DNA of 64,000 bases from JANOBD01 sp031411495 (lineage in GTDB: Bacteria > Planctomycetota > Phycisphaerae > Tepidisphaerales > Tepidisphaeraceae), in the NCBI GenBank assembly GCA_031411495.1, contig JANOBD010000235.1, forward strand, positions 1-64,000. The letters are read 5' to 3'. This document shows positions 10,936 to 19,385 of this stretch, piece after piece; positions within the stretch are counted from its first letter, which is position 1; every line of letters begins with the position of its first letter. The position numbers were made by a program, and so were the translations under genes. The notes under the pieces were generated by a model. That model was not told the origin of the DNA, made no database searches, and was given only the letters and a program-made list of their open reading frames with translations.

Positions 10936-10971
10936 GCGGCGTGACGCTGGTGAAGCGTCACGCCGCTTTTC
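10936..10971 (+). terminator. Rho-independent terminator after the small PEP-CTERM gene
   Basis: A perfect 12-bp stem (GCGGCGTGACGC / GCGTCACGCCGC) with a 7-base loop is followed by TTTTC. Confidence 0.9.
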
Positions 10972-11091
10972 GACGTTGGTCGCGCAGCTCAAGCGGATGG
11001 GCGGCGTATGTACCCGCCAGCGCACGCTCTCTTCCCTTTCAGTTCGAGCGCAGCGCATCGGCACAGACTCTCCCTGTCAAAGGAGTAAGAC

Positions 11092-12093
11092 ATGTCAGCT
11101 CAGAAGATACATCCCCATACCGAGCGCGCGGTCCCTCGAACTCCCGACGCGGCGCGACTAAAGGCGTTCACACTCGTCGAGCTTCTTGTCGTCATCGGCA
11201 TCATCGCGCTGCTGATCTCGATCCTGTTGCCCGCGCTCAACAAGGCCCGCCGCGCCGCGCAGACGACGACCTGCATGAGCAATCTGCGGCAGATCGGCAT
11301 TGCCTATCGCTTCTACGCAGAGGCGAACAACGGGTACATGCCGTACATCCTGAATAACTCCTGGAACTCGTACATCCCCGGGTCGGGAAACCAGAAGCGC
11401 CTCTACTGGTACATGGCGCTCGCGCCGTTTCTCACCAAGGGGTATGACCCGATGTCGCTGGGAAACAACACGCAGAGTATGTCGAAAGTCTTTCGCGCGT
11501 GCCCTTCATGGAACCAGTGGATCGATCCCGATGCCGCCGACGCCGAATGGATCGTCGGCTACGGTCAGAACCTCTACATGTACGCCGGCTATTACACGAA
11601 GGCGGGACGAACGCCAGGCGGCTCGAACCTGCCGGTCATCACGAACACGGCTCCTGAAACGAACATCAATTATGGAATCGACGGCCAGTCCGAAGGCGTC
11701 CCGAACAGTTATTGCGCGGGCCAGCTGAAACTCGCCAAGATTACGAAGCCGGCGATGCGGATTATCTGTGGCGATGCAGTCCAGTACTGGATGGGACTCG
11801 GGTTCGACAGCCGTGGTGCCGGTGGAATCCCGAACGATATCCGATTTGATTTCAACCGCTCGAATCAATCGAGCGGCGGCGACTCTACCTCGGCCAACGC
11901 CGTGGCGATGTATGTCCTGACCAACTGGCGCGGCGGTCACCCGAACCGGCACGGCGGCGAGTTCAGCGACTGTGCGTTCAACGGGCAGGGCGCGAAAGTC
12001 TCGGTGCCCAAGGCGAACTACCTTTTTGCCGACGGCCACGTCCTCACACTGAGCTACATCGAGGCCAGGCGCGCGATGCAGGTGCAACCGTAA
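11092..12093 (+). CDS. Type II secretion/prepilin-like protein of the planctomycete DUF1559-like group
   Basis: 333 residues. After a short basic leader comes the type IV prepilin signal KAFTLVELLVVIGIIALLIS (cleavage expected before FTLVE), with E+5 present. The following helix ILLPALNKARRAAQTTTCMS is the hallmark of planctomycete pseudopilins, which occur in very large numbers per genome. The C-terminal globular domain ends with an H-x9-DG-like element (NYLFADGHVLTLSY). The ATG at 11092 is preceded by CAAAGGAGT. Position between a PEP-CTERM gene and glycosidase genes is typical for polysaccharide loci in this group. A role in polymer binding or export is inferred, not shown. Confidence 0.9.
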   Translation: MSAQKIHPHTERAVPRTPDAARLKAFTLVELLVVIGIIALLISILLPALNKARRAAQTTTCMSNLRQIGIAYRFYAEANNGYMPYILNNSWNSYIPGSGNQKRLYWYMALAPFLTKGYDPMSLGNNTQSMSKVFRACPSWNQWIDPDAADAEWIVGYGQNLYMYAGYYTKAGRTPGGSNLPVITNTAPETNINYGIDGQSEGVPNSYCAGQLKLAKITKPAMRIICGDAVQYWMGLGFDSRGAGGIPNDIRFDFNRSNQSSGGDSTSANAVAMYVLTNWRGGHPNRHGGEFSDCAFNGQGAKVSVPKANYLFADGHVLTLSYIEARRAMQVQP

Positions 12094-12106
12094 TCACCGA
12101 TTTCAG

Positions 12107-12141
12107 GTTCCCGCCGCCGGTAACGCGGCGGGAACGCTTTT
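12107..12141 (+). terminator. Rho-independent terminator after the prepilin gene
   Basis: A perfect 11-bp stem (GTTCCCGCCGC / GCGGCGGGAAC) is followed by GCTTTT. Confidence 0.88.
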
Positions 12142-12177
12142 CGCCCGCAACCTGGATCACGCATCGAAGGATCGAAC

Positions 12178-13206
12178 ATGACTCCCACCGCCAACACCAA
12201 AACCCCGCGACGTGTCGTCTCGGCGTCCATCCCACTCCAAAACGCGCTGCCGAACATCCCCTGGGAAGATCGACCGACGGGCTCAGAAGAAATCGTCTGG
12301 CGCTATTCGCAGAACCCGATCATCCCGCGCTCGCCGCACTACACGATCAATAGCGTCTTCAACAGCGCGGTCGTGCCGTTCGATGGCAAGTTCGCCGGCG
12401 TCTTCCGCTGCGACTCGACCACCCGGCAGATGCAGCTCCACTTCGGCACCTCCGAGGATGCGATCCACTGGAAGCTGAACAAGGAACGCATCGAGTGGGT
12501 CAACACGACCAACGATCCCGAAGTATCGCGCTGGGAATACGCCTACGACCCGCGCGTCTGCTGGATCGAAGACCGCTATTACGTCACCTGGTGCAACGGC
12601 TACCACGGCCCGACGATCGGCATGGGATGGACCAAGGACTTCGTGACGCTCCACAAGATGGAGAACTCGCTCCTGCCGTTCAACCGCAACGGCGTCATGT
12701 TCCCGCGGAAGATCAACGGCAAGTACTTCCTGCTCAGCCGCCCGAGCGACAACGGCCACACGCCCTTCGGCGACATCTTCGTCAGTTCATCGCCCGACCT
12801 AATCCACTGGGGCTGCCATCGCCACGTGATGAGCCGCGGCCAGGGCTGGGAGAGCACCAAGATCGGCGCCGGCCCGATCCCGATCGAAACCAGCGAAGGC
12901 TGGCTGATGTTCTATCACGGCGTGCTGACCAGCTGTAACGGCTTCGTCTACAGCTTCGGCGCCGCGCTGCTCGATCTGAACGAGCCCTGGAAAGTCATCG
13001 CCCGCGCCAAGCCGTATCTGCTCAATCCGCGCGAGATTTACGAACTCGCCGGCGACGTGCCGAACGTCGTTTTCCCGTGCGCAGCGCTGCACGATGCGCC
13101 GAGCGGCCGGATCGCGATCTACTACGGCGCTGCCGACACGGTGACGGGGCTCGCGTTCTGCAAGCTGGACGAAGTGGTCGAATGGGTGAAGGAAAACGCG
13201 AAGTGA
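12178..13206 (+). CDS. Glycoside hydrolase family 130 protein (beta-mannoside phosphorylase-type)
   Basis: 342 residues, no signal peptide, so probably cytoplasmic. The five-bladed propeller signatures of GH130 are present: NPIIPRSPHYTINSVFNSAV, YDPRVCWIEDRYYVTWC, NGVMFPRKINGKYFLLSRPS, TKIGAGPIPIETSEGWLMFY and VVFPCAALHDAPSGRIAIYY. The family phosphorolyses (or hydrolyses) beta-mannosidic linkages, giving mannose 1-phosphate. The exact substrate cannot be told by eye. It is immediately followed by the secreted GH5 enzyme, which fits outside cleavage of mannan and inside processing of the oligosaccharides. Confidence 0.9.
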   Translation: MTPTANTKTPRRVVSASIPLQNALPNIPWEDRPTGSEEIVWRYSQNPIIPRSPHYTINSVFNSAVVPFDGKFAGVFRCDSTTRQMQLHFGTSEDAIHWKLNKERIEWVNTTNDPEVSRWEYAYDPRVCWIEDRYYVTWCNGYHGPTIGMGWTKDFVTLHKMENSLLPFNRNGVMFPRKINGKYFLLSRPSDNGHTPFGDIFVSSSPDLIHWGCHRHVMSRGQGWESTKIGAGPIPIETSEGWLMFYHGVLTSCNGFVYSFGAALLDLNEPWKVIARAKPYLLNPREIYELAGDVPNVVFPCAALHDAPSGRIAIYYGAADTVTGLAFCKLDEVVEWVKENAK

Positions 13207-13214
13207 TATGCTGA

Positions 13215-13240
13215 TTCCCTCTCCCAGGAGGGCGAGGGGA
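13215..13240. repeat. Palindromic repeat unit between the GH130 and GH5 genes
   Basis: TTCCCTCTCCC and GGGCGAGGGGA form an imperfect hairpin around CAGGA. It resembles one half of the repeat found inside carB. It occupies most of the 42-base gap and supplies the purine-rich tract (GGCGAGGGG) just before the GH5 ATG. Confidence 0.65.
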
Positions 13241-13248
13241 CAGAAATA

Positions 13249-15828
13249 ATGAAACAACCAAGACCCATCATCGAAGCGATCGAGTCGCGACTCCTCCTCT
13301 CCGTCGCGCGCCCCGCGTACAACACCGGCAGCGGGTTCTTCCAACTCAACGGGAAGATCTACGATGCCAACGGCAACGAGTTCGTCATGAAAGGGATGAA
13401 CCAGGTGCACGCCTGGGGCAGCTACAACACGAACTACAACACGATCGATCAACTCGCCAAGACGGGCGCGAACGCCGTCCGCACGGTGATGTACCAGGAC
13501 ATCGCCGCCGACAACGGCAACCCGTGGACGGATGCGGCGGACACGCCGGCGCGCCGTCAGACGGTGGTGGAACGCTACATCGCCAACGGGATCGTACCGA
13601 TCGTCGAGGATCACGCCTCGATCGCGGACGGCGGCAGCGTGCAGTCGAACAAGAACGCGCTCGACCAGATCACCGCGCACTGGATCACCAACCAGCCGTG
13701 GCTCAAGACGTACGAGAAGTACGTGATCCTCAATATCGCCAACGAGTGGGGCAGCCCGGCGGGCAACAGCGGCGCGAACACCACCTGGCGCGACGCGTAC
13801 ATCGACGAGGTCGGCAAGCTCCGCCGCGGCGCGGACAATACGCTCGGCACGAGCGACGACATCACCAACCTGCTCATGATCGACGCCGGCGCCTGGGGGC
13901 AGGACTATAACACGCTGCGCCTGCAGGCGGCATCCATTCTCGCGGCCGACCCGCAGCAGAACATCGTCTTCTCGATCCACTTCTACGGCTCCTGGCGCGA
14001 TGACAGCCGAACCTTCGAAATCACGCCCAATAACGACTACGGCCCGTGGGACATCCAGACCAGCATGACGACGCTGACCAACGCGCACGTGCCGGTCGTC
14101 GTCGGCGAATGGGCGTCTGAAGACTTCAAGGACTTCGGCAGTTCGAGCGCGCCTTACGGCGCCTATCGCACGCGGCGCGTGATGCAGATCCTCGATTCAC
14201 TGGGCATCGGCTGGATGGGCTGGTCGTGGAACGGCAGTTCGCCCCAGTCGCTGAACATGGTCACGAACCTGAACAATACGAACTACAACTCGAACACGGA
14301 CCTGAGCGAGTGGGGCAATACGCTCATCAACGAGCCCACGTATGGGCTCAAGGCGAGTGCGAAGCGCGCGAGCGTTTTTTCCGATCCGCTACCGGGCATG
14401 CCGAACCCGGCCTCGCCGCTGCCGGCGCTGCCGGGCGCGCTGCCGCCGGAGACGCGGTTCGTGCTCGAGAACACAACGATTGGTGCGGGTGAAGGCGGGC
14501 AGGCGGCCGTTCGCGTGCGGCTCAACCAGGCGCCGCCCTCCGATGTCCTGCTCTCGCTCACCAAGCTCAGCGGCGATGCCGACCTGAGCCTCTTCACCCT
14601 CAGCCTTACCTTCACCGCGGCGAACTGGAACGTCTATCAGTCCATCATCGTCAATGCGGCCGGCGATGCCGACGCGACGGTGGGAACGGCGAAGTTTCAA
14701 CTCGCCGCGCCGGGCCTGCTCTTGACCGATTTCAGCGTGAAGGAAATCGAAGCGCCGGCGCTACCGACCGGCAATGTTCTGACGCTGAATCCCGATCGCG
14801 ACCGACTCTACAGCGGCAGCGGGACGCTCGCCGCGCTCACGGTCGATTCGGTTTTTCTCACGCCCAACAGCAACCCGACGCCCAACGGCACGATGTATCT
14901 GCGATTCCCGCTGGGCAGCCTGCGCGGCAAGCTCACGAGCGCAACGCTGCGCATCTACACGACCAACACGACAGCGAATCGCCGCGTACGCGTCTTCGGC
15001 GCGATCGGCGACACCTGGACCGAAACCAGTTCGCCGAGCAACACGACGCCGATCTACGCGAGCTATCCGCTCTTTCCCGGCGCCGACAATACCGGCTTCG
15101 CGCTGCCGACGGCCGCGGGGTACGTCGACATCAGCTTCTCGGAACTGACCAGCTTCGTCGCGGCGGAATACTTGAAGGATGCGGTGGTGACGCTCGCGCT
15201 GCGGATGGTGTCGGGCACGGCCTCGTTCCAGACGCGCGAGGGCGCGAACCCGCCGCAACTGATCCTGAACACCGCCGAGGCGGTGCCGCCGACTTTGACC
15301 GCGAGCGTGTTCATGTTTGATCAGAATCCGAATCGAATCCGCATCAGCTTTGACGACGACGTGTCGGCATCCATCGGGGCGGCCGATGTGTTGGTGACGC
15401 CGCTCGCCGGTGGATCGCCACTGGTGCTCGCCGCGCCGACCTACGACAGCGGCACGAACACGGCGACGTTCGCGTTCAATCCCGGCGTCGTGCCCGACGG
15501 CCGCTATCGCGCCACGCTGATCGCGTCCGGCATCTCCGACGCGGCCGGTAACACCATGCTCAGAAACGCGAGCTTCGACTTCTTCGCGCTCGCCGGCGAC
15601 GCGAATCATGACGCGACGATCGACTTCGACGATCTGCTCGCCGTCGCCCAGCACTATGAGCAGCCCGGCACCTTCGCCGACGGCGATTTCGATTACAGTG
15701 GTACGATCAACTTCGACGACCTGCTCATCATCGCGCAGAAGTACGGCACGAGCCTCGCGACCCAAGCGCCTTCGGCGTTGCCGGCATCCCGGCGTCGCTC
15801 GGGAGCTGCGCGCGACGTACTCGCGTGA
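13249..15828 (+). CDS. Secreted GH5-type beta-mannanase/cellulase with accessory and dockerin-like domains
   Basis: 859 residues. The N-terminus IEAIESRLLLSVA matches the LExRxLLS-like sorting motif of large planctomycete exported proteins. The GH5 TIM barrel spans about 25-370 with KGMNQVHAWG, the acid/base Glu166 in NIANEWGSP, IHFYGSW and the nucleophile Glu287 in VVVGEWAS. It resembles GH5 subfamily 8 mannanases, though the specificity is inferred. A Calx-beta-like segment (about 400-500), a DNRLRE-type accessory domain (about 505-680) and a Big-like domain follow. Two dockerin-like motifs close the protein (GDANHDATIDFDDLLAVAQ and GDFDYSGTINFDDLLIIAQ). There is no PEP-CTERM tail. Confidence 0.88.
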   Translation: MKQPRPIIEAIESRLLLSVARPAYNTGSGFFQLNGKIYDANGNEFVMKGMNQVHAWGSYNTNYNTIDQLAKTGANAVRTVMYQDIAADNGNPWTDAADTPARRQTVVERYIANGIVPIVEDHASIADGGSVQSNKNALDQITAHWITNQPWLKTYEKYVILNIANEWGSPAGNSGANTTWRDAYIDEVGKLRRGADNTLGTSDDITNLLMIDAGAWGQDYNTLRLQAASILAADPQQNIVFSIHFYGSWRDDSRTFEITPNNDYGPWDIQTSMTTLTNAHVPVVVGEWASEDFKDFGSSSAPYGAYRTRRVMQILDSLGIGWMGWSWNGSSPQSLNMVTNLNNTNYNSNTDLSEWGNTLINEPTYGLKASAKRASVFSDPLPGMPNPASPLPALPGALPPETRFVLENTTIGAGEGGQAAVRVRLNQAPPSDVLLSLTKLSGDADLSLFTLSLTFTAANWNVYQSIIVNAAGDADATVGTAKFQLAAPGLLLTDFSVKEIEAPALPTGNVLTLNPDRDRLYSGSGTLAALTVDSVFLTPNSNPTPNGTMYLRFPLGSLRGKLTSATLRIYTTNTTANRRVRVFGAIGDTWTETSSPSNTTPIYASYPLFPGADNTGFALPTAAGYVDISFSELTSFVAAEYLKDAVVTLALRMVSGTASFQTREGANPPQLILNTAEAVPPTLTASVFMFDQNPNRIRISFDDDVSASIGAADVLVTPLAGGSPLVLAAPTYDSGTNTATFAFNPGVVPDGRYRATLIASGISDAAGNTMLRNASFDFFALAGDANHDATIDFDDLLAVAQHYEQPGTFADGDFDYSGTINFDDLLIIAQKYGTSLATQAPSALPASRRRSGAARDVLA

Positions 15829-16231
15829 TGCGGATCGCGCGCATTTCCAGCTGATGATCACCATTCTGGACAGATTAAATCGCGCGCAAAGTCTTCACTG
15901 GCAGACTGGTCGGCGCGTTCTGAAGGGCCGGCGTGCCGCACTTTTTCGCGCCACGGCGCCAGCGCGACACGAAGAAGGTGCCCGCTGCTCTTTGAACATC
16001 TCGAGATGCTTTTCGGCAATCTGCCTTGAGGTTGCGGGCAAGCCGTGCAGTTGCGTGTGCGGCTGCGGCGGAGATGCGAATCCGCGGCGCAGGGCGCGGA
16101 ACTCCGAAGCGCGGGTCCGCGAGATGTTGCGCAGGAATTTCCGAAAGCTTCCGACGCTGCGCCGCTCGCGATGCCCGGCTTCACGCGCGGCGCCTATCGA
16201 CGCAGAACACGCGGACGCAGGAGGCAGCTCG
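15829..16231. other. 403-base gap between convergent genes
   Basis: It separates the GH5 gene from the endonuclease gene, which converge. Short open frames exist on both strands but are low-complexity, Arg/Ser/Ala-rich and lack family features or ribosome-binding sites. No clear terminator, RNA or repeat was recognised. Confidence 0.5.
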
Positions 16232-18148
16232 TCAGATTGTGGTTGAGCGGCGGCGGCGGATCAGTGCGCCGGCGGCGAGGAGAGACAGCGATGTCGGCTC
16301 CGGAACCAGTGACCGCGCCAGCGTCCAGTCCGAGGCAAAGTTCGAACCGAACAGGCCGGAAAGGTCGCCGCTGAGTCCGCTGAACTCGTAGTTCTGCGCC
16401 ACGAGCAGCAGGTCGTCGAAGTTGACGGCACTGTCGTGAGTGAAGTCGCCGGATTGCCACACGTTGGCGGTCGTCTCGTAATTCTGTGCGAGCACGAGCA
16501 GGTCGTCGAAGTTCACGAGGTTGTCGAGCGTCGCATCGCCGGCGATCGCGATCCGGCCGGCGAGCGAGAGCGAGAGCGGAGAAAAACTGGCCGCGCCGGG
16601 GATATTCTCGTCGCTGTTGGCGATGCTGAACGTCGCCGAGAAGAGACCCAACACATCGGTACGAAGCGACGCCGATTCGGCAATGGTGCTCCCCGCAGGC
16701 AGGTTCGAGGCGGTGGCAAGCGTCGTCAGAAAGGCGGTGCTGTTGCCGGCCGGCGTGATCGAATCGACGTCCAGCGCCGCGGTGTAGGCGTTGTTGCCGC
16801 TCGGCGAGCGGTTGGCAAGCGAGAAGTCGAGCAACGGCGCGGTTTCGCCTTGCGCGAAGATGCCGAAGTCCAGCGCGAGCGACTTCTGCACCGAGACGAG
16901 GGAGAAGCTGGCATCGGCGTGGCCGACGACGGCGGCGTTGATGCTGACCGTGTCGTTGCCGTCGAGGACGCCCTGGCCGGCCGCGGCGCCGCTGGTGATG
17001 TCGGTGTTGTTGAAGCTGATCGTGCCGCTGCGGTCGCCGACGGAGGCGGTCGAGCCGGTGATCGAGACGGTCATCGCGCGCGACTGTGTGCCGTAGTCGA
17101 AGGAATGGCGCGGCCCGTCGAGCGTGCTGGCCACGTTGCCGGAGACGGTGACGTCAAACGTTGTCGGCGTCGTGCCGGTCTTGCTGAGCGTGACCGACTG
17201 GTTCGAGAAACTCGAGCCGGCAATGACCTTGCCGAAGTTCAACGTGGCTGCGGACGAGCCGTCGGCGGCAGGCGCTGCGACGCTGAGCTGCGAGGTGTTG
17301 GCGCCGGAGCCGAAGATCGACCAGACGTATTCGGGGTGATCGATGTAGGGATTTCGGTTGCCCTGGTAGTAGGTCGGATTCTGCGCCTGCGAGTAGACGT
17401 ACTGGTTGCGGCGGCGCTCGAACGTGTCCGTCTCGTCCTGGTAGTGCCAGTGGAGGAGCGATTCGAGATCGCCCATCTGGTAGGTGACGGCCTGTCCGTT
17501 CTTGAGCGAGAGGTTGTTGGTCTGGCCCTGTCCGTAGCGGGTGGCCATGTAGAGAATCGAACGCGCGACGTCGCCGCGGTCGGGGCTGCCGGGGAACCAG
17601 TAGGTGCCCGAGCCGTCGGAGGCGCTCATCGAACCGTAGGTCGGAGGCGTGCCGTAGACAGAACCGTAAGCGAGATTGCCACGGGCACTGTTGATATTGG
17701 GATTGGTGGGGCGAAGTTCGAACAGGTCGCTGGCGACGCCGATGTAGGAGTTACTCACCTGGCTGCTGGTCAGATTGAGCAGTGACTTCGGCCAGACGTG
17801 TTCGCGGTTGAAGGTGATCCCCGCGTCCCAGGTTCCGTCCACGCTTGCGCGGTTGTACGCCAGCAGGATATTCGTGGAGACGCTCGGGTCTTTGTCGATG
17901 GTTTCGAACGCGTATCGCGCGTCGCCGTACGATCGGCCGACGAAGCCGGTGGACGTGATCGTGTAGAGCTGGCTCTTGAGGGTCGAGCCGCTACCGGTGG
18001 CGCTCTGGTAGTAGGAAGCTGGTGGGTCGAAGGCGTCAGCAAACGCAAGCGAAGAGGCGAGGGCGGCCGCGCAGGCCACAAGGATACCGGTTCGCCCGAC
18101 GGGGCGAGTGACGCAGAATAGATTCATTCGATCGATCTCCGGGGGCAA
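16232..18148 (-). CDS. Surface endonuclease I family protein with dockerin-like repeats and PEP-CTERM tail
   Basis: 638 residues as drawn; the alternative ATG at 18127 (MNLFCVTRP) gives a cleaner signal peptide (ILVACAAALASSLAFA). The nuclease domain (about 40-270) carries the beta-beta-alpha-metal motif FNREHVWPKSLL and the DLFELRPTNPNINSARGN and RGDVARSILYMATRYG segments of endonuclease I. These enzymes cut DNA or RNA non-specifically using one Mg/Ca ion. After it come two Ig-like/choice-of-anchor-type domains, two dockerin-like motifs (NFDDLLVLAQNYE, NFDDLLLVAQNYE) and VPEPTSLSLLAAG with RRRRSTTI. A cell-surface role in DNA scavenging is inferred. Confidence 0.87.
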   Translation of the reverse strand: MPPEIDRMNLFCVTRPVGRTGILVACAAALASSLAFADAFDPPASYYQSATGSGSTLKSQLYTITSTGFVGRSYGDARYAFETIDKDPSVSTNILLAYNRASVDGTWDAGITFNREHVWPKSLLNLTSSQVSNSYIGVASDLFELRPTNPNINSARGNLAYGSVYGTPPTYGSMSASDGSGTYWFPGSPDRGDVARSILYMATRYGQGQTNNLSLKNGQAVTYQMGDLESLLHWHYQDETDTFERRRNQYVYSQAQNPTYYQGNRNPYIDHPEYVWSIFGSGANTSQLSVAAPAADGSSAATLNFGKVIAGSSFSNQSVTLSKTGTTPTTFDVTVSGNVASTLDGPRHSFDYGTQSRAMTVSITGSTASVGDRSGTISFNNTDITSGAAAGQGVLDGNDTVSINAAVVGHADASFSLVSVQKSLALDFGIFAQGETAPLLDFSLANRSPSGNNAYTAALDVDSITPAGNSTAFLTTLATASNLPAGSTIAESASLRTDVLGLFSATFSIANSDENIPGAASFSPLSLSLAGRIAIAGDATLDNLVNFDDLLVLAQNYETTANVWQSGDFTHDSAVNFDDLLLVAQNYEFSGLSGDLSGLFGSNFASDWTLARSLVPEPTSLSLLAAGALIRRRRSTTI

Positions 18149-18253
18149 AGCGAAGCACTATACCAACATATTCTTCCATGTCACGAACCCTTTGCAATGC
18201 GGATTTTTCGGCCAAACTGACGAAAAACGGGGCCCCTGGAGATCTGTAGAATC

Positions 18254-18928
18254 ATGACCATGTTTGCCGACGAGAACGATCACCAGAAGTGGCTCGGGGT
18301 CGCGAGGCGGTACGTCCGCCCTGGCATCGAGCCCGCGGACGTGCTGCAGGAGGCGTCAATCGCCGCGATGCGTGACGATCGTGCCGACCTTTCGCTGCCG
18401 GCCAATCAACGCTACTTCCGCGGAATCCTCCGTAAGACCGCGTGGGCGATGCGCCGCGCGGATGCTCGAAGGGCGCGGCACGAGCGGTTGCGGCAAGTGG
18501 GGGGCCCGCCGAGGGATCGCGACGACGCGCACCCCGCGCCCGACCTCTCGGGCCTGCCGACGTCGCTCCAGGCCGTCGCCAACCTGGTGATGGCCAACCT
18601 CGATCGAAACGAGATCCGTTCGGCGCTGGGAATTTCGGACGAGGCGCTGCGCCGCCGGCTCAGCGATCTCCGTCGGCATCTGCAGAAGCTCTCAATGTCG
18701 CGTGAGCAGTTCGAAGCGTCGGTCCGCGGCAGGCAGGAGGTGACCGCGGAAGACATCGGTCTGGTTCGGCAGGCGCTGCTCGCCTGGCTCCAGCACACGC
18801 CCTCCGGCGGCGGCGCGGTCGGCACGGTCGATCCGGACGGACACCTCATCGCGGTCGCGGAGAAATCCGCCTGGCCGCTCACAGAGTCGCGGTCGCCGGC
18901 AACAGAGTCCCGAAAGGAAGATCTATGA
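18254..18928 (+). CDS. Atypical sigma-70 family protein paired with a VOC protein
   Basis: 224 residues. The N-terminal part resembles sigma region 2 (WLGVARRYVRPGIEPADVLQ, then EASIAAM), and about residues 115-150 resemble region 4 (LDRNEIRSALGISDEALRRR). The linker is Arg/Pro-rich. The C-terminal about 70 residues have no match I recognise. An alternative ATG sits two codons in. The TGA overlaps the ATG of the next gene (ATGA at 18925-18928). Sigma-like proteins next to VOC/glyoxalase proteins recur in planctomycetes and actinobacteria, but their signal is not known to me. Confidence 0.75.
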   Translation: MTMFADENDHQKWLGVARRYVRPGIEPADVLQEASIAAMRDDRADLSLPANQRYFRGILRKTAWAMRRADARRARHERLRQVGGPPRDRDDAHPAPDLSGLPTSLQAVANLVMANLDRNEIRSALGISDEALRRRLSDLRRHLQKLSMSREQFEASVRGRQEVTAEDIGLVRQALLAWLQHTPSGGGAVGTVDPDGHLIAVAEKSAWPLTESRSPATESRKEDL

Positions 18929-19329
18929 ATGCTTCAACCAACCCGGGCGGCAAACACAAGATCGGCGCGATCGTCTTCAGCGTCGCCGATCTTGACCGCA
19001 CCATCGAGTTCTACACGCGGCACTTCGGCCTTTCGATGAGCCGGCGCAGCGGGAAGGAGGGCGAGAAGGAAGAGCATTTCGCGTTCGCGAACCTCGGCGA
19101 TGTCTCGCTCGTGTTCTTCCAGCGGCCAGAAAAGTCCGGACGATCGCCCGTCGTCGTCTTCGAACTCGACGCGGGCATCGACACGCTCACGCAGAGGCTT
19201 GCGCGCGCGGGCGTAACGATCGTCATGCCCGTAAGCCACGCGCCGGGAGGGTGGAGCAGTAACTTTCTCGACCCCGACGGCCACACGCTCAGCTACTACC
19301 AGACGGCGGAAAAACCCAGGACGATCTGA
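18925..19329 (+). CDS. VOC/glyoxalase family protein
   Basis: 134 residues with the paired beta-alpha-beta-beta-beta fold of the vicinal oxygen chelate superfamily: AIVFSVADLDRTIEFYTRHF, LVFFQRPE and SSNFLDPDGHTLSYYQ. The metal position normally occupied by His at the first strand is Val here (IGAIVFSV). It may therefore be a binding or resistance-type member rather than a lyase. It is translationally coupled to the upstream sigma-like gene by a 4-base overlap, which suggests a shared response. Confidence 0.85.
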   Translation: MNASTNPGGKHKIGAIVFSVADLDRTIEFYTRHFGLSMSRRSGKEGEKEEHFAFANLGDVSLVFFQRPEKSGRSPVVVFELDAGIDTLTQRLARAGVTIVMPVSHAPGGWSSNFLDPDGHTLSYYQTAEKPRTI

Positions 19330-19336
19330 TTCTTCA

Positions 19337-19359
19337 TAGGCGCTCAAGGACAGCGCCTA
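19337..19359. repeat. Small inverted repeat
   Basis: TAGGCGCT and AGCGCCTA flank a 7-base loop between the two VOC genes. There is no T-tract, so it looks more like a dispersed palindrome than a terminator. Confidence 0.5.
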
Positions 19360-19385
19360 CACTTTGATGACCATCGAAAGGTGTA

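Noticed and set aside
15829..16231. Short frames between GH5 and the endonuclease as genes
   Set aside because: Low-complexity Arg/Ser/Ala translation, no ribosome-binding site, no family feature.
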